DNA of 64,000 nucleotides, taken from the NCBI GenBank assembly GCA_949825065.1, contig OX463865.1:16817763-16881762 (forward strand), written 5' to 3'. Both the position numbers and the translations under genes were made by a program. The notes under the pieces are model-generated. The model saw only the letters and a program-made list of their open reading frames with translations, did not search any database and had not been told where the DNA came from. The number at the start of each line of letters is the position of its first letter. Within the stretch, counting starts at the first letter, position 1. This DNA comes from Odontocerum albicorne (Eukaryota > Arthropoda > Insecta > Trichoptera > Odontoceridae). Positions 10,786 through 22,062 of this stretch are shown here, one piece after another.

Positions 10786-10915
10786 GGAGGAGCTATAATT
10801 ATAAGAATACTAAATAGACAATTTATAAAGCGGTGTTTAGATAATAGACATTCCTTAAAGACGGTCTCACTCGGGATTCGAACCATTATTATTGACAGAT
10901 TAAAAATATACATAA
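10786..10915 (+). repeat. Dispersed repeat G, copy 2
   Basis: Holds AATTTATAAAGCGGTGTTTA, CATTCCTTAAAGACGGTCTC and GGGATTCGAACCATTATTAT+TGACAG, matching the copies at 6170 (minus) and 30960 (plus). Confidence 0.6.
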
Positions 10916-10917
10916 AT

Positions 10918-11104
10918 AAATTGTAATTTGTTTTATCAAACACTGTTCCACTTTATGTAACTGTATAAACCAACCAGTTTCAAGGCTTTCACCTCATCAT
11001 CAGGGAAGCACAAACAAGACAATACCTAAGACAGAAGAGTCTTACTTAAACAAATTACAATGTCTTTAAACCTTCACAACGTTAATGCTTTAACTATAAA
11101 TAAT
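10918..11104. mobile_element. FB foldback element, copy 2
   Basis: Left arm TTTATCAAACACTGTTCCAC ... CTCATCATCAGGGAAGCACA and right end AAACAAATTACAATGTCTTT ... AATGCTTTAACTATAAATAA. Most of the right arm's inner half is missing. The complement of the left arm contains CTGATGATGAGGTGAAAGCC then TTGAAACTGG, the hammerhead-like core. Confidence 0.75.
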
Positions 11105-11139
11105 AAACAAAATAAATATCATATATATACGACGTTGTC

Positions 11140-11245
11140 ATTTGTTTAGTCCAACCCTGTTTATTCCGCTTTATATAACGGTATAGCCCTACTGGTTTCA
11201 AGGTTTTCCCCTCATTATCAGGGTAGTACAAACAAGACCTATAAA
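11140..11245. mobile_element. FB foldback element, copy 3 (left arm)
   Basis: CCTGTTTATTCCGCTTTATA, ACGGTATAGCCCTACTGGTT and TTTCCCCTCATTATCAGGGT, followed by GTACAAACAAGAC. Only one arm is visible. It lies 36 bp from copy 2. Confidence 0.7.
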
Positions 11246-11454
11246 TAACATAAATACGAGTATATACGAGTATATAAAAATAACTTGAGTGTAAGGATAT
11301 GAAGGTGATGGTTGTGGCCGTTGGATTAGGTAATTCCCAACATCTACATATACCTCCCAGCATCTACATATACCTTCCAGTATCTACATTAACATATTTG
11401 ATAAGATACGATAGAAAACACACTAAGGGAAGACTATAAAGATATGTTTGTAGA

Positions 11455-11655
11455 TTGCATTGTATTGTATTCGTCCTCGACGTCATTGACAATCTCGTAG
11501 TCGAGGATCCCCTCGCCACTCCAACGTCAATCTTGAACCATTCTTCCACGTCGATCATGTGATCTTCTGTGAGACAGTCTGATCCCAGATACGCACTCCA
11601 TCCCGCAAATGTCACAGACATGTGAACTCTGCTGAGCCGCCTGGCCATGCATTGT
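11455..11655 (-). mobile_element. SINE2 fragment (3' part)
   Basis: The minus-strand end GACGTTGGAGTGGCGAGGGG+ATCCTCGACTACGAG matches the 3' ends at 19560-19620 and 45080-45130. The tRNA-like head is not recognisable. Confidence 0.55.
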
Positions 11656-11689
11656 ATACAGTAGAACCTGACGAGTGAATTGCCACGTG

Positions 11690-11852
11690 GCCATCTCTTT
11701 CAATCAATCAGAAAAAATGCTCAGGAGGTCTTGAGTGAAAATCAGACTGGAATCCTTTTTATTTAATCCAGCAGGAATCGAACCCGTAACCCCCGGGCTG
11801 AAGACAAGCATCTTACCAACTAGGCCAAAAAGGTCGTAGACGTAGATTATAG
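11690..11852 (-). mobile_element. SINE1
   Basis: The reverse complement starts ACCTTTTTGGCCTAGTTGGT, has the B-box-like GGGTTCGATTCCTGCTGG, ATTCCAGTCTGATTTTCACT, and the tail TTGAAAGAGATGGCCACGTG shared with LINE-A. The two pol III box-like elements are about 40 bp apart. Confidence 0.8.
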
Positions 11853-12074
11853 TAACATATTCAGCCTTAGGTGTAGTGTAGTGTATGTGTGTAGTGTTTG
11901 TATACGAGTATAATCATAAATTTTGATAAAATCTCCCAAAAAGGGTTGCGCAAAAAGTATTTCCTAAAACTTATACTTAATAATTGAAAGCAGACAAAAT
12001 TTTCACTGGATTGACATCATGAATTCCAGCCTTTCTATGAATAAAAAATTAAACCATTTACTTTTGCGTCTGCT

Positions 12075-12262
12075 TGACGACCTCCGTGGCCTGGTGGTAA
12101 GATGCTTGTCTGCCGATGCGGAGGTTGCGGGTTCGATCCCCGCTGGAATCCAGATTTTTTTAAATGGAATTCCAGTCTGGCTTTCACTTTGGGCCCACTT
12201 AAAAATCTTTCTGGTTGGTTGGAAGAGATTGCCACGTGGCAATAAACTCGGCAGGTGGAAAA
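12075..12262 (+). mobile_element. SINE1, best preserved plus-strand copy
   Basis: A tRNA-related head (CGACCTCCGTGGCCTGGTGG ... GCGGGTTCGATCCCCGCTGG) is joined to a spacer with ATTCCAGTCTGGCTTTCACT and to the tail TGGTTGGTTGGAAGAGATTG+CCACGTGGCAATAA. That tail also ends LINE-A copies, as expected of a SINE mobilised by the LINE. Open frames read through this copy on both strands are not genes. Confidence 0.88.
12087..12140 (+). promoter_or_regulatory. Internal pol III promoter boxes of SINE1
   Basis: An A-box-like TGGCCTGGTGG (12087-12097) and a B-box GGTTCGATCCC (12130-12140), spaced as in tRNA genes. No intact cloverleaf with an acceptor stem follows, so this is a SINE promoter and not a tRNA gene. 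Confidence 0.7.
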
Positions 12263-12423
12263 AAAAATTGGCAACAATAAACATCCAATTGAAACACTTT
12301 TTCAAAAACAAACGTAAACAAACGATAAATATTAAATTAGATATTACGTTATCCAAATATGACTATTGCAATAATTAAACGAACAAAGTAAAATGAGGAA
12401 AACACTCTTTTGTTACTAAAATC

Positions 12424-15087
12424 TAAGAAGAAATAAACTATGAATACGAGTATAGTGAAGTATTATTGTACACAGTTTCAGAAATATCCTAAAAGCTAAG
12501 GAATAAAGACGAATCTCAGTTTATCAGGGAACCATAATGCTCAACTATGGATAAAACCAACGCTGAACTATGAATATAGAGAAGTATTGTACACAGTTTA
12601 AAAAATATCCTAAAAGCTAAGGAATAAAGACGAATCTCAGTTTATCAGGGAACCATAATGCTCAACTATGGATATAACCAACGCTGAACTATGAATAAAG
12701 TGAAGTATTGTACATAGTTTCAGAAATATCCTAAAAGCTAAGGAACAAAGACGAATCTCAGTTTATCAGGGAACCATAATGCTCAACTATGGATATAACC
12801 AACGCTGAACTATGAATAAAGTGGAGTATTGTACACAGTTTTAGGAATATCCTAAAACCTAAGGAATAAAGACGAATCTCAGTTTATCAGGGAACCATAA
12901 GGCTCAACTATGGATATACCCAACGCTCAACTATGAATATACTGGAGTATTGTACACAGTTTTTATCCTAAATGCTAAGGAATAAAGACGAATTTCAGTT
13001 TATCAGAGAACCATAAGGCTCAACTATGGATATAACCAACGCTCAACTATGAATATAGTGAAGTTTTGTACATACTATAGTTTCAGGAATATCCTAAAAG
13101 CTAAGGAATAAATACGAATGTTAGTTTATCAGGGAACTATAATGCTCAACTATGGATATAACCAACGCTTAACTATGAATAAAGTGAAGTATTGCACACC
13201 GTTTCTATCCTAAATGCCAAGGAATAAAGACGAAACTCAGTTTATCAGGGAACCATAATGCTCAACTATGGATATAACCAACGCTGAACTATGAATATAG
13301 TGGAGTATTGTACACAGTTTTAGGAATATCCTAAAAGCTAAGGAATTAAGACGAATCTCAGTTTATCAGGGAACCATAATGCTCAACTATGGATATATCC
13401 AACGCTGAACTATGAATATAGTGGAGTATTGTACACAGTTTTAGGAATATCCTAAAAGCTAAGGAATAAAGACGAATCTCAGTTTATCAGGGAACCATAA
13501 TGCTCAACTATGGATATAACCAACGCTGAACTATGAATATAGTGGAGTATTGTGCACAGTTTTAGGAATATCCTAAAAGCTAAGGAATAAAGACGAATCT
13601 CAGTTTATCAGGGAACCATAATGCTCAACTATGGATATAACCAACGCTCAACTATGAATATAGTGAAGTATTGTACACAGCTTCAGGAATATCCTAAAAG
13701 CTAAGGAATAAAGACGAATCTCAGTTTATCAGGGAACCATAATGCTCAACTATGGATATAACCAACGCTGAACTATGAATATAGTGGAGTATTGTACACA
13801 GTTTTAGGAATATCCTAAAACCTAAGGAATAAAGACGAATCTCAGTTTATCAGGGAACCCTAAGGCTAAACTATGGATATACCTAACGCTCAACTATGAA
13901 TATACTGAAGTATTGTACACAGTTTTTATCCTAAATGCTAAGGAATAAAGACGAATCTCAGTTTATCAGGGAACCATAAGGCTCAACTATGGATATAACC
14001 AACGCTCAACTATGAATATAGTGAAGTATTGTACATACTATAGTTTCAGGAATATCCTAAAAGCTAAGGAATAAATACGAATGTTAGTTTATCAGGGAAC
14101 TATAATGCTCAACTATGGATATAACCAACGCTTAACTATGAATAAAGTGAAGTATTGCACACAGTTTCTATCCTAAATGCCAAGGAATAAAGACGAAACT
14201 CAGTTAATCAGGGAACCATAATGCTCAACTATGGATATAACCAACGCTCAACTATGAATATAGTGAAGTATTGTATACAGCTTCAGGAATATCCTAAAAG
14301 CAAAGGAATTAAGACGAATCTCAGTTTTTCAGGGAACCATAATGCTCAACTATGGATATAACCAACGCTGAACTATGAATATAGTGGAGTTTTGTACACA
14401 GTTTTAGGAATATCCTAAAAGCTAAGGAATAAAGACGAATCTCAGTTTATCAGGGAACCATAATGCTCAACTATGGATATAACCAACGCTCAACTATGAA
14501 TATAGTGAAGTATTGTACACAGCTTCAGGAATATCCTAAAAGCTAAGGAATAAAGACGAATCTCAGTTTATCAGGGAACCATAATGCTCAACTATGGATA
14601 TAACCAACGCTCAACTATGAATATAGTGAAGTATTGTACACAGCTTCAGGAATATCCTAAAAGCTAAGGAATAAAGACGAATCTCAGTTTATCAGGGAAC
14701 CATAATGCTCAACTATGGATATAACCAACGCTGAACTATGAATATAGTGGAGTATTGTACACAGTTTTAGGAATATCCTAAAACCTAAGGAATAAAGACG
14801 AATCTCAGTTTATCAGGGAACCATAAGGCTAAACTATGGATATACCCAACGCTCAACTATGAATATACTGAAGTATTGTACACAGTTTTTATCCTAAATG
14901 CTAAGGAATAAAGACGAATCTCAGTTTATCAGGGAACCATAAGACTCTACTATGGATATACCCAACGCTCAACTATGAATATAGTGAAGTATTGTACATA
15001 GTTTCTGGAATATCCTAAAAGCCAAGGAATAAAGACGAATCTCAGTTTATCAGGGAAACATAAGGCTCAACTATGGATATAACCAAG
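12424..15087. repeat. Satellite of ~120-bp monomers with 963-bp higher-order repeat
   Basis: About 22 monomers carrying GAATCTCAGTTTATCAGGGA, CCATAATGCTCAACTATGGA and GGAATATCCTAAAAGCTAAG. Shorter monomers lack the GGAATATCC step. Diagnostic variants recur at exact distance: CCTAAAACCTAAGG at 12851, 13814 and 14777, and AATACGAATGTTAG at 13111 and 14074, all 963 bp apart. That equals eight monomers amplified as one unit. No coding frame crosses it. Confidence 0.95.
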
Positions 15088-15089
15088 AT

Positions 15090-16203
15090 AAATAAAGAGG
15101 AGACAAAATGGATTACAATTGACCCATAGACCCAAAATTAATTGCATTAAGATTATACTTTGAGAGCTACTGGCGTGAAAAGGTTTTTAAACAAATACAA
15201 AGCAATGAAAGGTTTTGCTAATTTATCTTCATAATGAAAATTTGTTCAACTAATGTTTAATCGAACTTGTTTAATTCTCCGATAAGGGTGTTTTGTCTAT
15301 TTATTTCTCTCGCTTTTGTTTAAAATGGTATTTTCAAAGTTAACAAATTGATGCCTATAATGGAAAAAAAATATATCTAATAATAACCAAAAAAATTTAA
15401 TATTCAAATAATAAAATTTATTTCAGCTTGTAATATCAATTTCGTTCAAGTAATAAATGACAAAACTATGTTTGGATAAATTCTCAAAAAAATCAAAATG
15501 TCACATTCGTTTTTTTTTTCCAACGTCTCACTGAAAATAAGACTTTTTTTTAAGTCTGTAATATTTCAAAGGAATTTGGCCTTTATGATTTGCTGTCAGT
15601 TCAATGTTAGCTTAGATTTTCCCACACACTTGACGCACTGACATTATTGCAAACTCATAGAAAATATTAAAGAAAATCATTCATCTTACTCACGTGAACG
15701 TTATATAAATTAGATTTTTTGTCACGTTTCTTTATATACGAGTATATTGCTAGTTGTATGATCATATTTTTATGATGATATTTTTATTATTTGCAAAACG
15801 TGTTTTTTTTAAAACAGTTTCATTATCAGATATAATATTTGAATTGTTTTTTTGTTATTAAATAAAGTTATCTATAAAAAAAGTTCTCAAATTGAGCGTT
15901 TTTTTAATTCTTGGATAAAACACAGATGGCGTCGCGAACGTGCCTGGGTCTTGTGACATTTGAGAAGTGTAATGTATGACTAAATATATTTTTTCAAGTG
16001 GATCAAACAGCGCTTAATATTTGTATAATGTTATTTAGATTTTCAACATATAAATTCATCCCAAAATTACAAAAAATTGTCTATGTTTAATTTTTTTTTA
16101 AATCTACGTTTTTTTTCAGTTATATAACATACATAACCTTGTATGGAACAACAATTAGTCTATAAGAAAAACTAGAAAAATATGGAAGGTTTCTGTAATA
16201 TTC
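15090..16203. other. No gene recognised
   Basis: Very AT-rich flank between two tandem arrays, with homopolymer T and A runs. No repeat family, TIR or protein similarity was seen. Confidence 0.5.
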
Positions 16204-16932
16204 AAAATACATGTACATATACCCTTACAAAATACATGTACATATACCCTTACAAAATACATGTACATATACCCTTACAAAATACATGTACATATACCCT
16301 TACAAAATACATGTATATATACCCTTACAAAATACATGTACAAATACCCCTACAAAATACATGTACGTATACCCTTACAAAATACATGTACATATACGTT
16401 TACAAAATACATGTATATATACCCTTACAAAATACATGTATATATACCCTTACAAAATACATGTACATATACCCTTACAAAATACATGTATATATACCCT
16501 TACAAAATACATGTACATATACCCTTACAAAATACATGTACATATACCCTTACAAAATACATGTACATATACCCTTACAAAATACATGTATATATACCCT
16601 TACAAAATACATGTACATATACCCTTACAAAATACATGTACATATACCCTTACAAAATACATGTATATATACCCTTACAAAATACATGTACATATACCCT
16701 TACAAAATACATGTACATATACCCTTACAAAATACATGTACATATACCCTTACAAAATACATGTATATATACCCTTACAAAATACATGTATATATACTCT
16801 TACAAAATACATGTACATATACCCTTACAAAATACATGTACATATACCCTTACAAAATACATGTATATATACCCTTACAAAATACATGTACATATACCCT
16901 TACAAAATACATGTACATATACCCTTACAAAA
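16204..16932. repeat. 25-bp tandem array, about 29 copies
   Basis: Near-perfect repeats of AATACATGTACATATACCCT+TACAA. The main variant swaps ATGTACAT for ATGTATAT. Because 25 is not a multiple of three and the unit has no stop in any of the three plus frames, all three stay open for about 250 codons and encode the same Tyr/Thr/His-rich 25-residue repeat. This is a minisatellite, not a gene. Confidence 0.95.
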
Positions 16933-17129
16933 TTTCTCCACCATTGTTTGTTTTTCAACGATTTTGTTACTTTATGGTTAAGAAAAACACATTTGAAAAA
17001 ATAACATAAAGGAAAAAACATTTAACAAGCCAAATTGAACAAAATAATGTCCGTTTTAACGCGCTTTTTTTGCCTTTTCGAAATTGCGAGGTCTTAAAGT
17101 ATTCCATGGAATTTATTTTGTTTTCATTT

Positions 17130-17602
17130 CATTGTAAAATAATCTGGCGGACTTATTGCTTAGTAGCAATCTCTTCCAACCAACCAGACAACAGTAAATA
17201 GAGGCAAAAACGTGATCTAAAAATAAATAATCAAGTTATAATTCACCTTTTAATTTATTATTTTAAATATAAACTTTAGAAGTAAAAGCGAGTTATTAAC
17301 AATCAAAAGAAAAGGAAAGGATGGAGAGGAAAGAAACATTGAATAAAATACATTATATTACTAACTTGAAGTTTTTTCAATCGGTTCTTAAAGCATGCCA
17401 AGGACGGAGCGACTCTTACGTTGGTGATCAACTGGTTCCAGAGACTTACTGCGTGGACAGTAAAGGACGACGTAAAAAAAGAAGAGCGGTGAACTGGGAA
17501 GGCCAAAGAACAATTTCTGTTTGAGAGTAACGCAAGTCCATGATCGGAAAGACGCTGAATACTCTCGGCGAAGTAAAAAGAGGTGGCGGTACAGTTAATC
17601 AT
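17130..17602 (-). pseudogene. LINE-A ORF2 C-terminus and 3' tail
   Basis: The minus strand gives ESIQRLSDHGLALLSNRNCS, then TVHAVSLWNQL and SLACFKNRLKKLQ. This is the LWN.L......F...LK..L ending of jockey/CR1-type reverse transcriptases. Downstream (17139-17215) is the tail TTGGTTGGAAGAGATTGCTA shared with SINE1. Sister copies are at 38700, 50525 and 62155; only the 3' part is left, as expected of 5' truncation during reverse transcription. Confidence 0.8.
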
Positions 17603-17874
17603 ATTATACTATAGTGACAGTATGTAAATTTTGCTTCTATTTCTTACGTTCCACCAGTTCAGCTCTATTTGGTATTATGTGATGTGTTTGAACTGTATCT
17701 AGTTAAGAATAAATGTGAGATAATCATTTTGAAGACATTGTCATTTGTCCTGCTGTTCCTCTGTTACATTAAAATAACAGACGTTCGCATAGTCCTATAT
17801 TATACTTGGAGGATCTTTGACTTATCTAGCATGATCCAAGGAAGCGTTGGTCAAAAAAGCGTTAGGACGCCCCT

Positions 17875-18510
17875 GATAATTTATTTATTTATTTTTTTCA
17901 AAACAGGCTTAGCCCAATTACTTTGAAAAATACAAGACATTAAAAATGAAGAAAAATTACATAGAATTTTTTTTTTTTAAATTATATAAAATAAAAAATA
18001 ATACATACAAACGAGTATATACACACAAACCTATGATACACATATATTCACAGTCACTTAAGTATGTTGATGAGTGCTTTCTAACGCGCTCAATCTAAGA
18101 AGAAAATTTGCTTTTGCTTTTGGTAATGTGATATGAAATATGTCAATATCCGAAGCAGTCCCGTTCAGAAGAGTTAAGGCCCTTCCAACAGGCATAGTGG
18201 CTGGAAGACCCATTCTTGCGTATGTTATTGAGAACAGTTCTTGCCGGCGCAGTCTAGTGTAATTATTAGGAACATTAAACGATAATCTTTGTAGTAATGC
18301 TGGACAGCTCACAACTCCTCGAACGAGTTTGACAACGTATACCAGGAGACGCAGAGCTCTTCTTACGCTCAAGGTGTTATACCCGAGCATGACCAGCAGA
18401 AACTGAGTAGGATAAAGCCATGGATAGACACCGAACTCTCTCATATAGAGATATCGTAGATATTTTTTTTGTACTTTCTCCACCATGAGTGAGTTCTGCG
18501 CCTCCACCGG
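17875..18510 (-). pseudogene. LINE-B ORF2 C-terminus and 3' UTR
   Basis: 149 open codons on the minus strand: VEKVQKKYLRYLYMREFGVY, RRALRLLVYVVKLVRG, VPNNYTRLRRQELFSI and LLNGTASDIDIF. This is a well-kept C-terminal region of a jockey-like reverse transcriptase, after the catalytic domain. It ends at a stop near 18058. The 3' UTR runs to TTGAAAAAAATAAATAAATA, a LINE-style tail. The catalytic domain is absent (5' truncation). This is the longest undamaged coding remnant in the window. Confidence 0.82.
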
Positions 18511-19555
18511 CCTCTAAATGCAAGCATTGCTTTCTAGTTTGCTACGGATCAATGAATTAAACAACGTTTTGAGCACCATTTGGTTTTTAAACGACTTAGA
18601 GATTCTCATTACAAATCCTAGAGTTTTATAATTATATTCTCTTAAATATGATCATGCATTCTGCGGAGAATTATTCTTTCAAAATTATCACGCACTCTTG
18701 CAACCCGATTTTAAACAAAACGCTTAAAGCTAATCCAGCTCAGCTCAAAAAAGCGATGAATAATTGAAAGTGAAGACATATTATCAATTAATTTCGGTTC
18801 TGTAAATTTAATTTGGGTAGGTGGGTATTTCAGTTAAAACTTTCGGTTAAAATAAAGTTAGTTTAACCGAAACAATACCCGGCCAGGGAGGGCTCACGTT
18901 AAGCGTTAACAGTTAGTTAGTTAGTTTGTAATTAAAGTGCGAGGAATAATAAATGTAACTGGGTCTACACTTGACCAAATTAAAACGACGGGAAAACAAA
19001 TTTTTTTTTAAATTAAATTAAATACAATATGCTGACGTGATTTATTTACGAAGTTATGTTATTCACGTATTATTTCTATTTTTATTTAATTTGATTATAA
19101 ACGCCTTCAGTTTACGCAGTAAATAAGTTCTTAGAAAATTCACGTTAATTGAAATCGCGTAAAATGGGGCAAAAAACACATAAAAGACAGAAATATATAT
19201 TCCAAAATGTCAAAAATCCGCTTTAATTAAACAAATTGACTCATGTATTAAATATAGGCAAAAGGGTGCAAAAAATTCAGACAGTGGAGCGGAATGTGAA
19301 CTTTAAGGGCTTGGATTTTCAGGAGGAATGACGTGTAATAAAGGTTTGTGTGAACTCTCGAGTGTGGTGTGCTTTAAGTGATTGTATGCGGTACATTGTG
19401 GGATGGGCATTTTGGTATGTCTGTAATGAAAAAGTATGCGGGGCTAGACTCACGTGATACATACACGTAACTGAATCTCCCTAGTTGATGAGAATTTGCA
19501 ATGGAGTATTGTTTAATAAACAATCGGAAAAAGCATAAACATATTTCTCCATGTT
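18511..19555. other. No gene recognised
   Basis: AT-rich DNA. AGTTTAACCGAAACAATACC and an earlier TCGGTTAAAATAAAG near 18840 form a weak inverted pair. No coding signal is seen. Confidence 0.5.
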
Positions 19556-19559
19556 ATAT

Positions 19560-19890
19560 GTCCTCAGTCATCGTTGCTGGGCCTTGTAGTCGAGGATCCT
19601 TTCGCTACTCCAACGTCAAGTCAGTTTGTTTTTAAGTGAGTGTCTTGTTGCGCACTAGCAAACACATCGACCATACCGTTGTACTGGAGCCGATGACACA
19701 CCGATTAGAGACGACTGGAACACACTGACATTTGTTCTCTTTCTTTCCCTTTTTGAAAGAATAAATTTGACCGAAGTAATTGGTAACCTTATACCCCTGA
19801 AGACTAGGTGAAAAAAATACATGTGTCATTCAAGAGAAGAAGCATAGCGTGGAGTTTGAACTCGCATGACCTCAGTAAGATACAAGGAAT
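19560..19890 (-). mobile_element. SINE2
   Basis: The minus-strand 3' end TGACGTTGGAGTAGCGAAAG+GATCCTCGACTACAAGGCCC and the internal TGTTTGCTAGTGCGCAACAA+GACACTCAC match the family. The head region near 19840-19890 is degraded. Confidence 0.65.
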
Positions 19891-20029
19891 ATAACAAATA
19901 AGAGGATACAAATCCAGATTCATATACATTGTGTGTCCACTTAAAATACCTTTGTTTTTCCCAAAATTATGTATTTATAAAATCCTTTGCCATATATAAA
20001 TAAATTAATAATTATAAATGTCGAATATA

Positions 20030-20923
20030 TGAGGGTGGTCCGATAAGTACTTAGCCTACAAAAGAATAATAAAATTTTTGGAAAAGTGGCGATTTATTTC
20101 TCAACATAATCTCCTTTGAGTTCGATACACTTGACCCAGTGATGCTCCAACTTCTTTAACCCGTCTGAAAAATACGTTTTCTGGAGGTCTGCAAAGTAGG
20201 CCTCCGTGGCGGCGATAACCTCCTCATTCGACTCAAATTTCTACCTGGCGAGTGACTTTTTCAAATTTGGAAACAAAAAGAAGTCGCACGGGGCCAAATC
20301 CGGAGAATACGGTGGATGGGGCAGCAGTTCGTAGCCTAATTATACCAATTTGACCGTGGCGACGGCGGAGGTTTGAGTCGGTGCGTTGTCATGATGGAAG
20401 AGCACTTTTTTCTTCGCCAAATGGGGCCGTTTTTTCTGCAATTCGGCGTCGAATCGGCCCAATAATTTGGCATAGTAGAGCCCTGTAACCGTTTTGCCCT
20501 TCTCCAGGAAGTCGATGTAGATCACACCTTTTGAATCCCAGAAAACGGTGGCCATCATCTTTCCGGCCGATAGGGCAGTCTTCGCCTTCTTCGGAGCACG
20601 TTCGCCGGGTGAAGTCCACTGTTTTGACTGTTCCTTAGTCTCGGGTGCGTACCAGTGTATCCATGTTTCGTCGACGGTCATTGTTGCGCGATTTCCATTT
20701 CAAAAACAAGAATCTAATCACCGACCGATATTGCTATTTTTCCATTTTTCTCAAATCCGCGGACACGCTCGCTTCCACACGCGGTCAAAACACAACTACG
20801 CGTCCGATTTGGCTGAAATTTTGACAGTAGCTGTCAACAAAAATGTACTACGCGATAAAAAATTGCTCTTGCGATAGTGGTGCCATCGGGTGGGGAGGCT
20901 AAGTACTTATCGGACCGCCCTCG
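20030..20923 (-). mobile_element. Internally deleted mariner, 894 bp, intact TIRs
   Basis: The left end TGAGGGTGGTCCGATAAGTA+CTTAGCC and the complement of the right end CGAGGGCGGTCCGATAAGTA+CTTAGCC match with two mismatches over 27 bp. TA flanks both ends (20028-20029, 20924-20925). Full-length mariners are about 1.3 kb, so roughly 400 bp is missing, all from the 5' half of the transposase. With good TIRs it could still be a substrate for a transposase encoded elsewhere. Confidence 0.92.
20094..20681 (-). pseudogene. Mariner transposase, DD34D catalytic half
   Basis: From MTVDETWIHWYAPETKEQSK the frame runs through VLFHHDNAPTQTS to a stop just before LGYELLPHPPYSPDLAPCDF, then a second stop (SLAR, stop, KFESNEE), and ends CIELKGDYVEK at 20094. 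The three catalytic aspartates are visible (DETW, HHDN, APCD), with 34 residues between the second and third. The N-terminal helix-turn-helix domain is gone. The two stops make it inactive as it stands. The subfamily is not assigned. Confidence 0.9.
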
Positions 20924-21216
20924 TAGGTGTCAAAAAAACCACACGTTAATTGAATCTACTAACCTAATAAAGACCTTAAATAAAGGCTTTTTATCTTATA
21001 TCCTTGTAAAATTGTATTTTTTGATACTATTTTTTTAACGTGAAAATAAAACAAAGTGAAATAATATAGAACTGGCAATTATTGCATGTGTTGTTAGTTC
21101 GTAAATCGCGGGTAAGGTGTATGTTATATCAAATATATCGATACAACCTTAAATTGTAGCGTACTTCTTTATTTTGGAATACTTCTTCTGTGTGCAGAAC
21201 AACCTGTTTCGTTTAT

Positions 21217-21383
21217 TACCATGTGGCAATCTCTCCTAACCGAGTAAGAATATTTTAAAGATACTTTAAATGAAAATCAGACTGAAACACTTTTTAATAT
21301 AAATTGGGTTATGACATGAATCAAACGCATACGTGGCTTGTAAAAAAATAAGGCGTTTCACCAACTGAACCACATAGGTCATA
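21217..21383 (-). mobile_element. SINE1, diverged
   Basis: The plus strand shows the complement of the tail (TTACCATGTGGCAATCTCTC) and, 130 bp on, TTTCACCAACTGAACCACAT+AGGTCAT, the complement of the A-box end. The B box is mutated (ATGAATCAAACGC). Confidence 0.65.
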
Positions 21384-21889
21384 CAGAATGAATCTTAGAT
21401 CTCATAATTGCATAAAATAAACTTACGCATCGCTATTTTGTTGCACCGTTAACTCTAAAAGTTATCTTGAAGTTTATGTTAACTAATTACTAACCGCCGC
21501 AACAGCAACCAATTAAGATGAAAGTGCCTCCAAGTAAAACTAGTTCGAGGATCGAACTCCGGATTCCGAGAACTAAGTCAACATTTTGATAGCTATGTCA
21601 ACAATGAATTATTTAAACAACGGCGAGTTTGTTGAAATGACAAGTAAGTGTTGACTTTATATTTGTTGGGCTGTCGTGCAGGGACAATCACGGTGAGTTT
21701 TTACAATTCCACAGATTGGTTTCGATGTATATATGACAGCTTTAGAGTGGTTTAATGAAATCGTGCCAAAATATAGTTTTAGCTGAGTGCAGTTAAAACA
21801 ATATGTTTGATTATTTAGGTCTGCATTTAAATAAAAATATGTTCATTGATAGCAACATAGTATGTACATATTCAAATACATAATCTCAT

Positions 21890-22062
21890 AAGGTGCATGG
21901 CCACGCCGTAATGTACTGGACTTCCGTACGGAAGGTCGTCGGTTCGAGTCCCATGCTATGATATTCCTTTTGAATGACATAGGTATTTTTTCCGCCTAGT
22001 ATTTGAGGAAGTAAGGATACATATGACTTCGGTCACACATATTCTTCCAAAAAAAATTACAA
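21890..22062 (+). mobile_element. SINE2, tRNA-like head of a split copy
   Basis: AAGGTGCATGGCCACGCCGT, CGTCGGTTCGAGTCCCATGC (B box) and ATACATATGACTTCGGTCAC match the first half of SINE2. The second half appears only after about 490 bp, at 22548. Confidence 0.75.

Noticed and set aside
12075..12150. tRNA gene at the SINE1 head (and similarly at 31059 and 28408)
   Set aside because: A and B boxes are present, but no acceptor stem or intact cloverleaf forms, and the head is fused to a dispersed tail.
12003..12378. 117-119 codon open frames on both strands
   Set aside because: Both are read through a SINE1 copy.
16182..17009. Three overlapping plus-strand open frames of about 250 codons
   Set aside because: They arise from a stop-free 25-bp unit and encode the same repeat in every phase.
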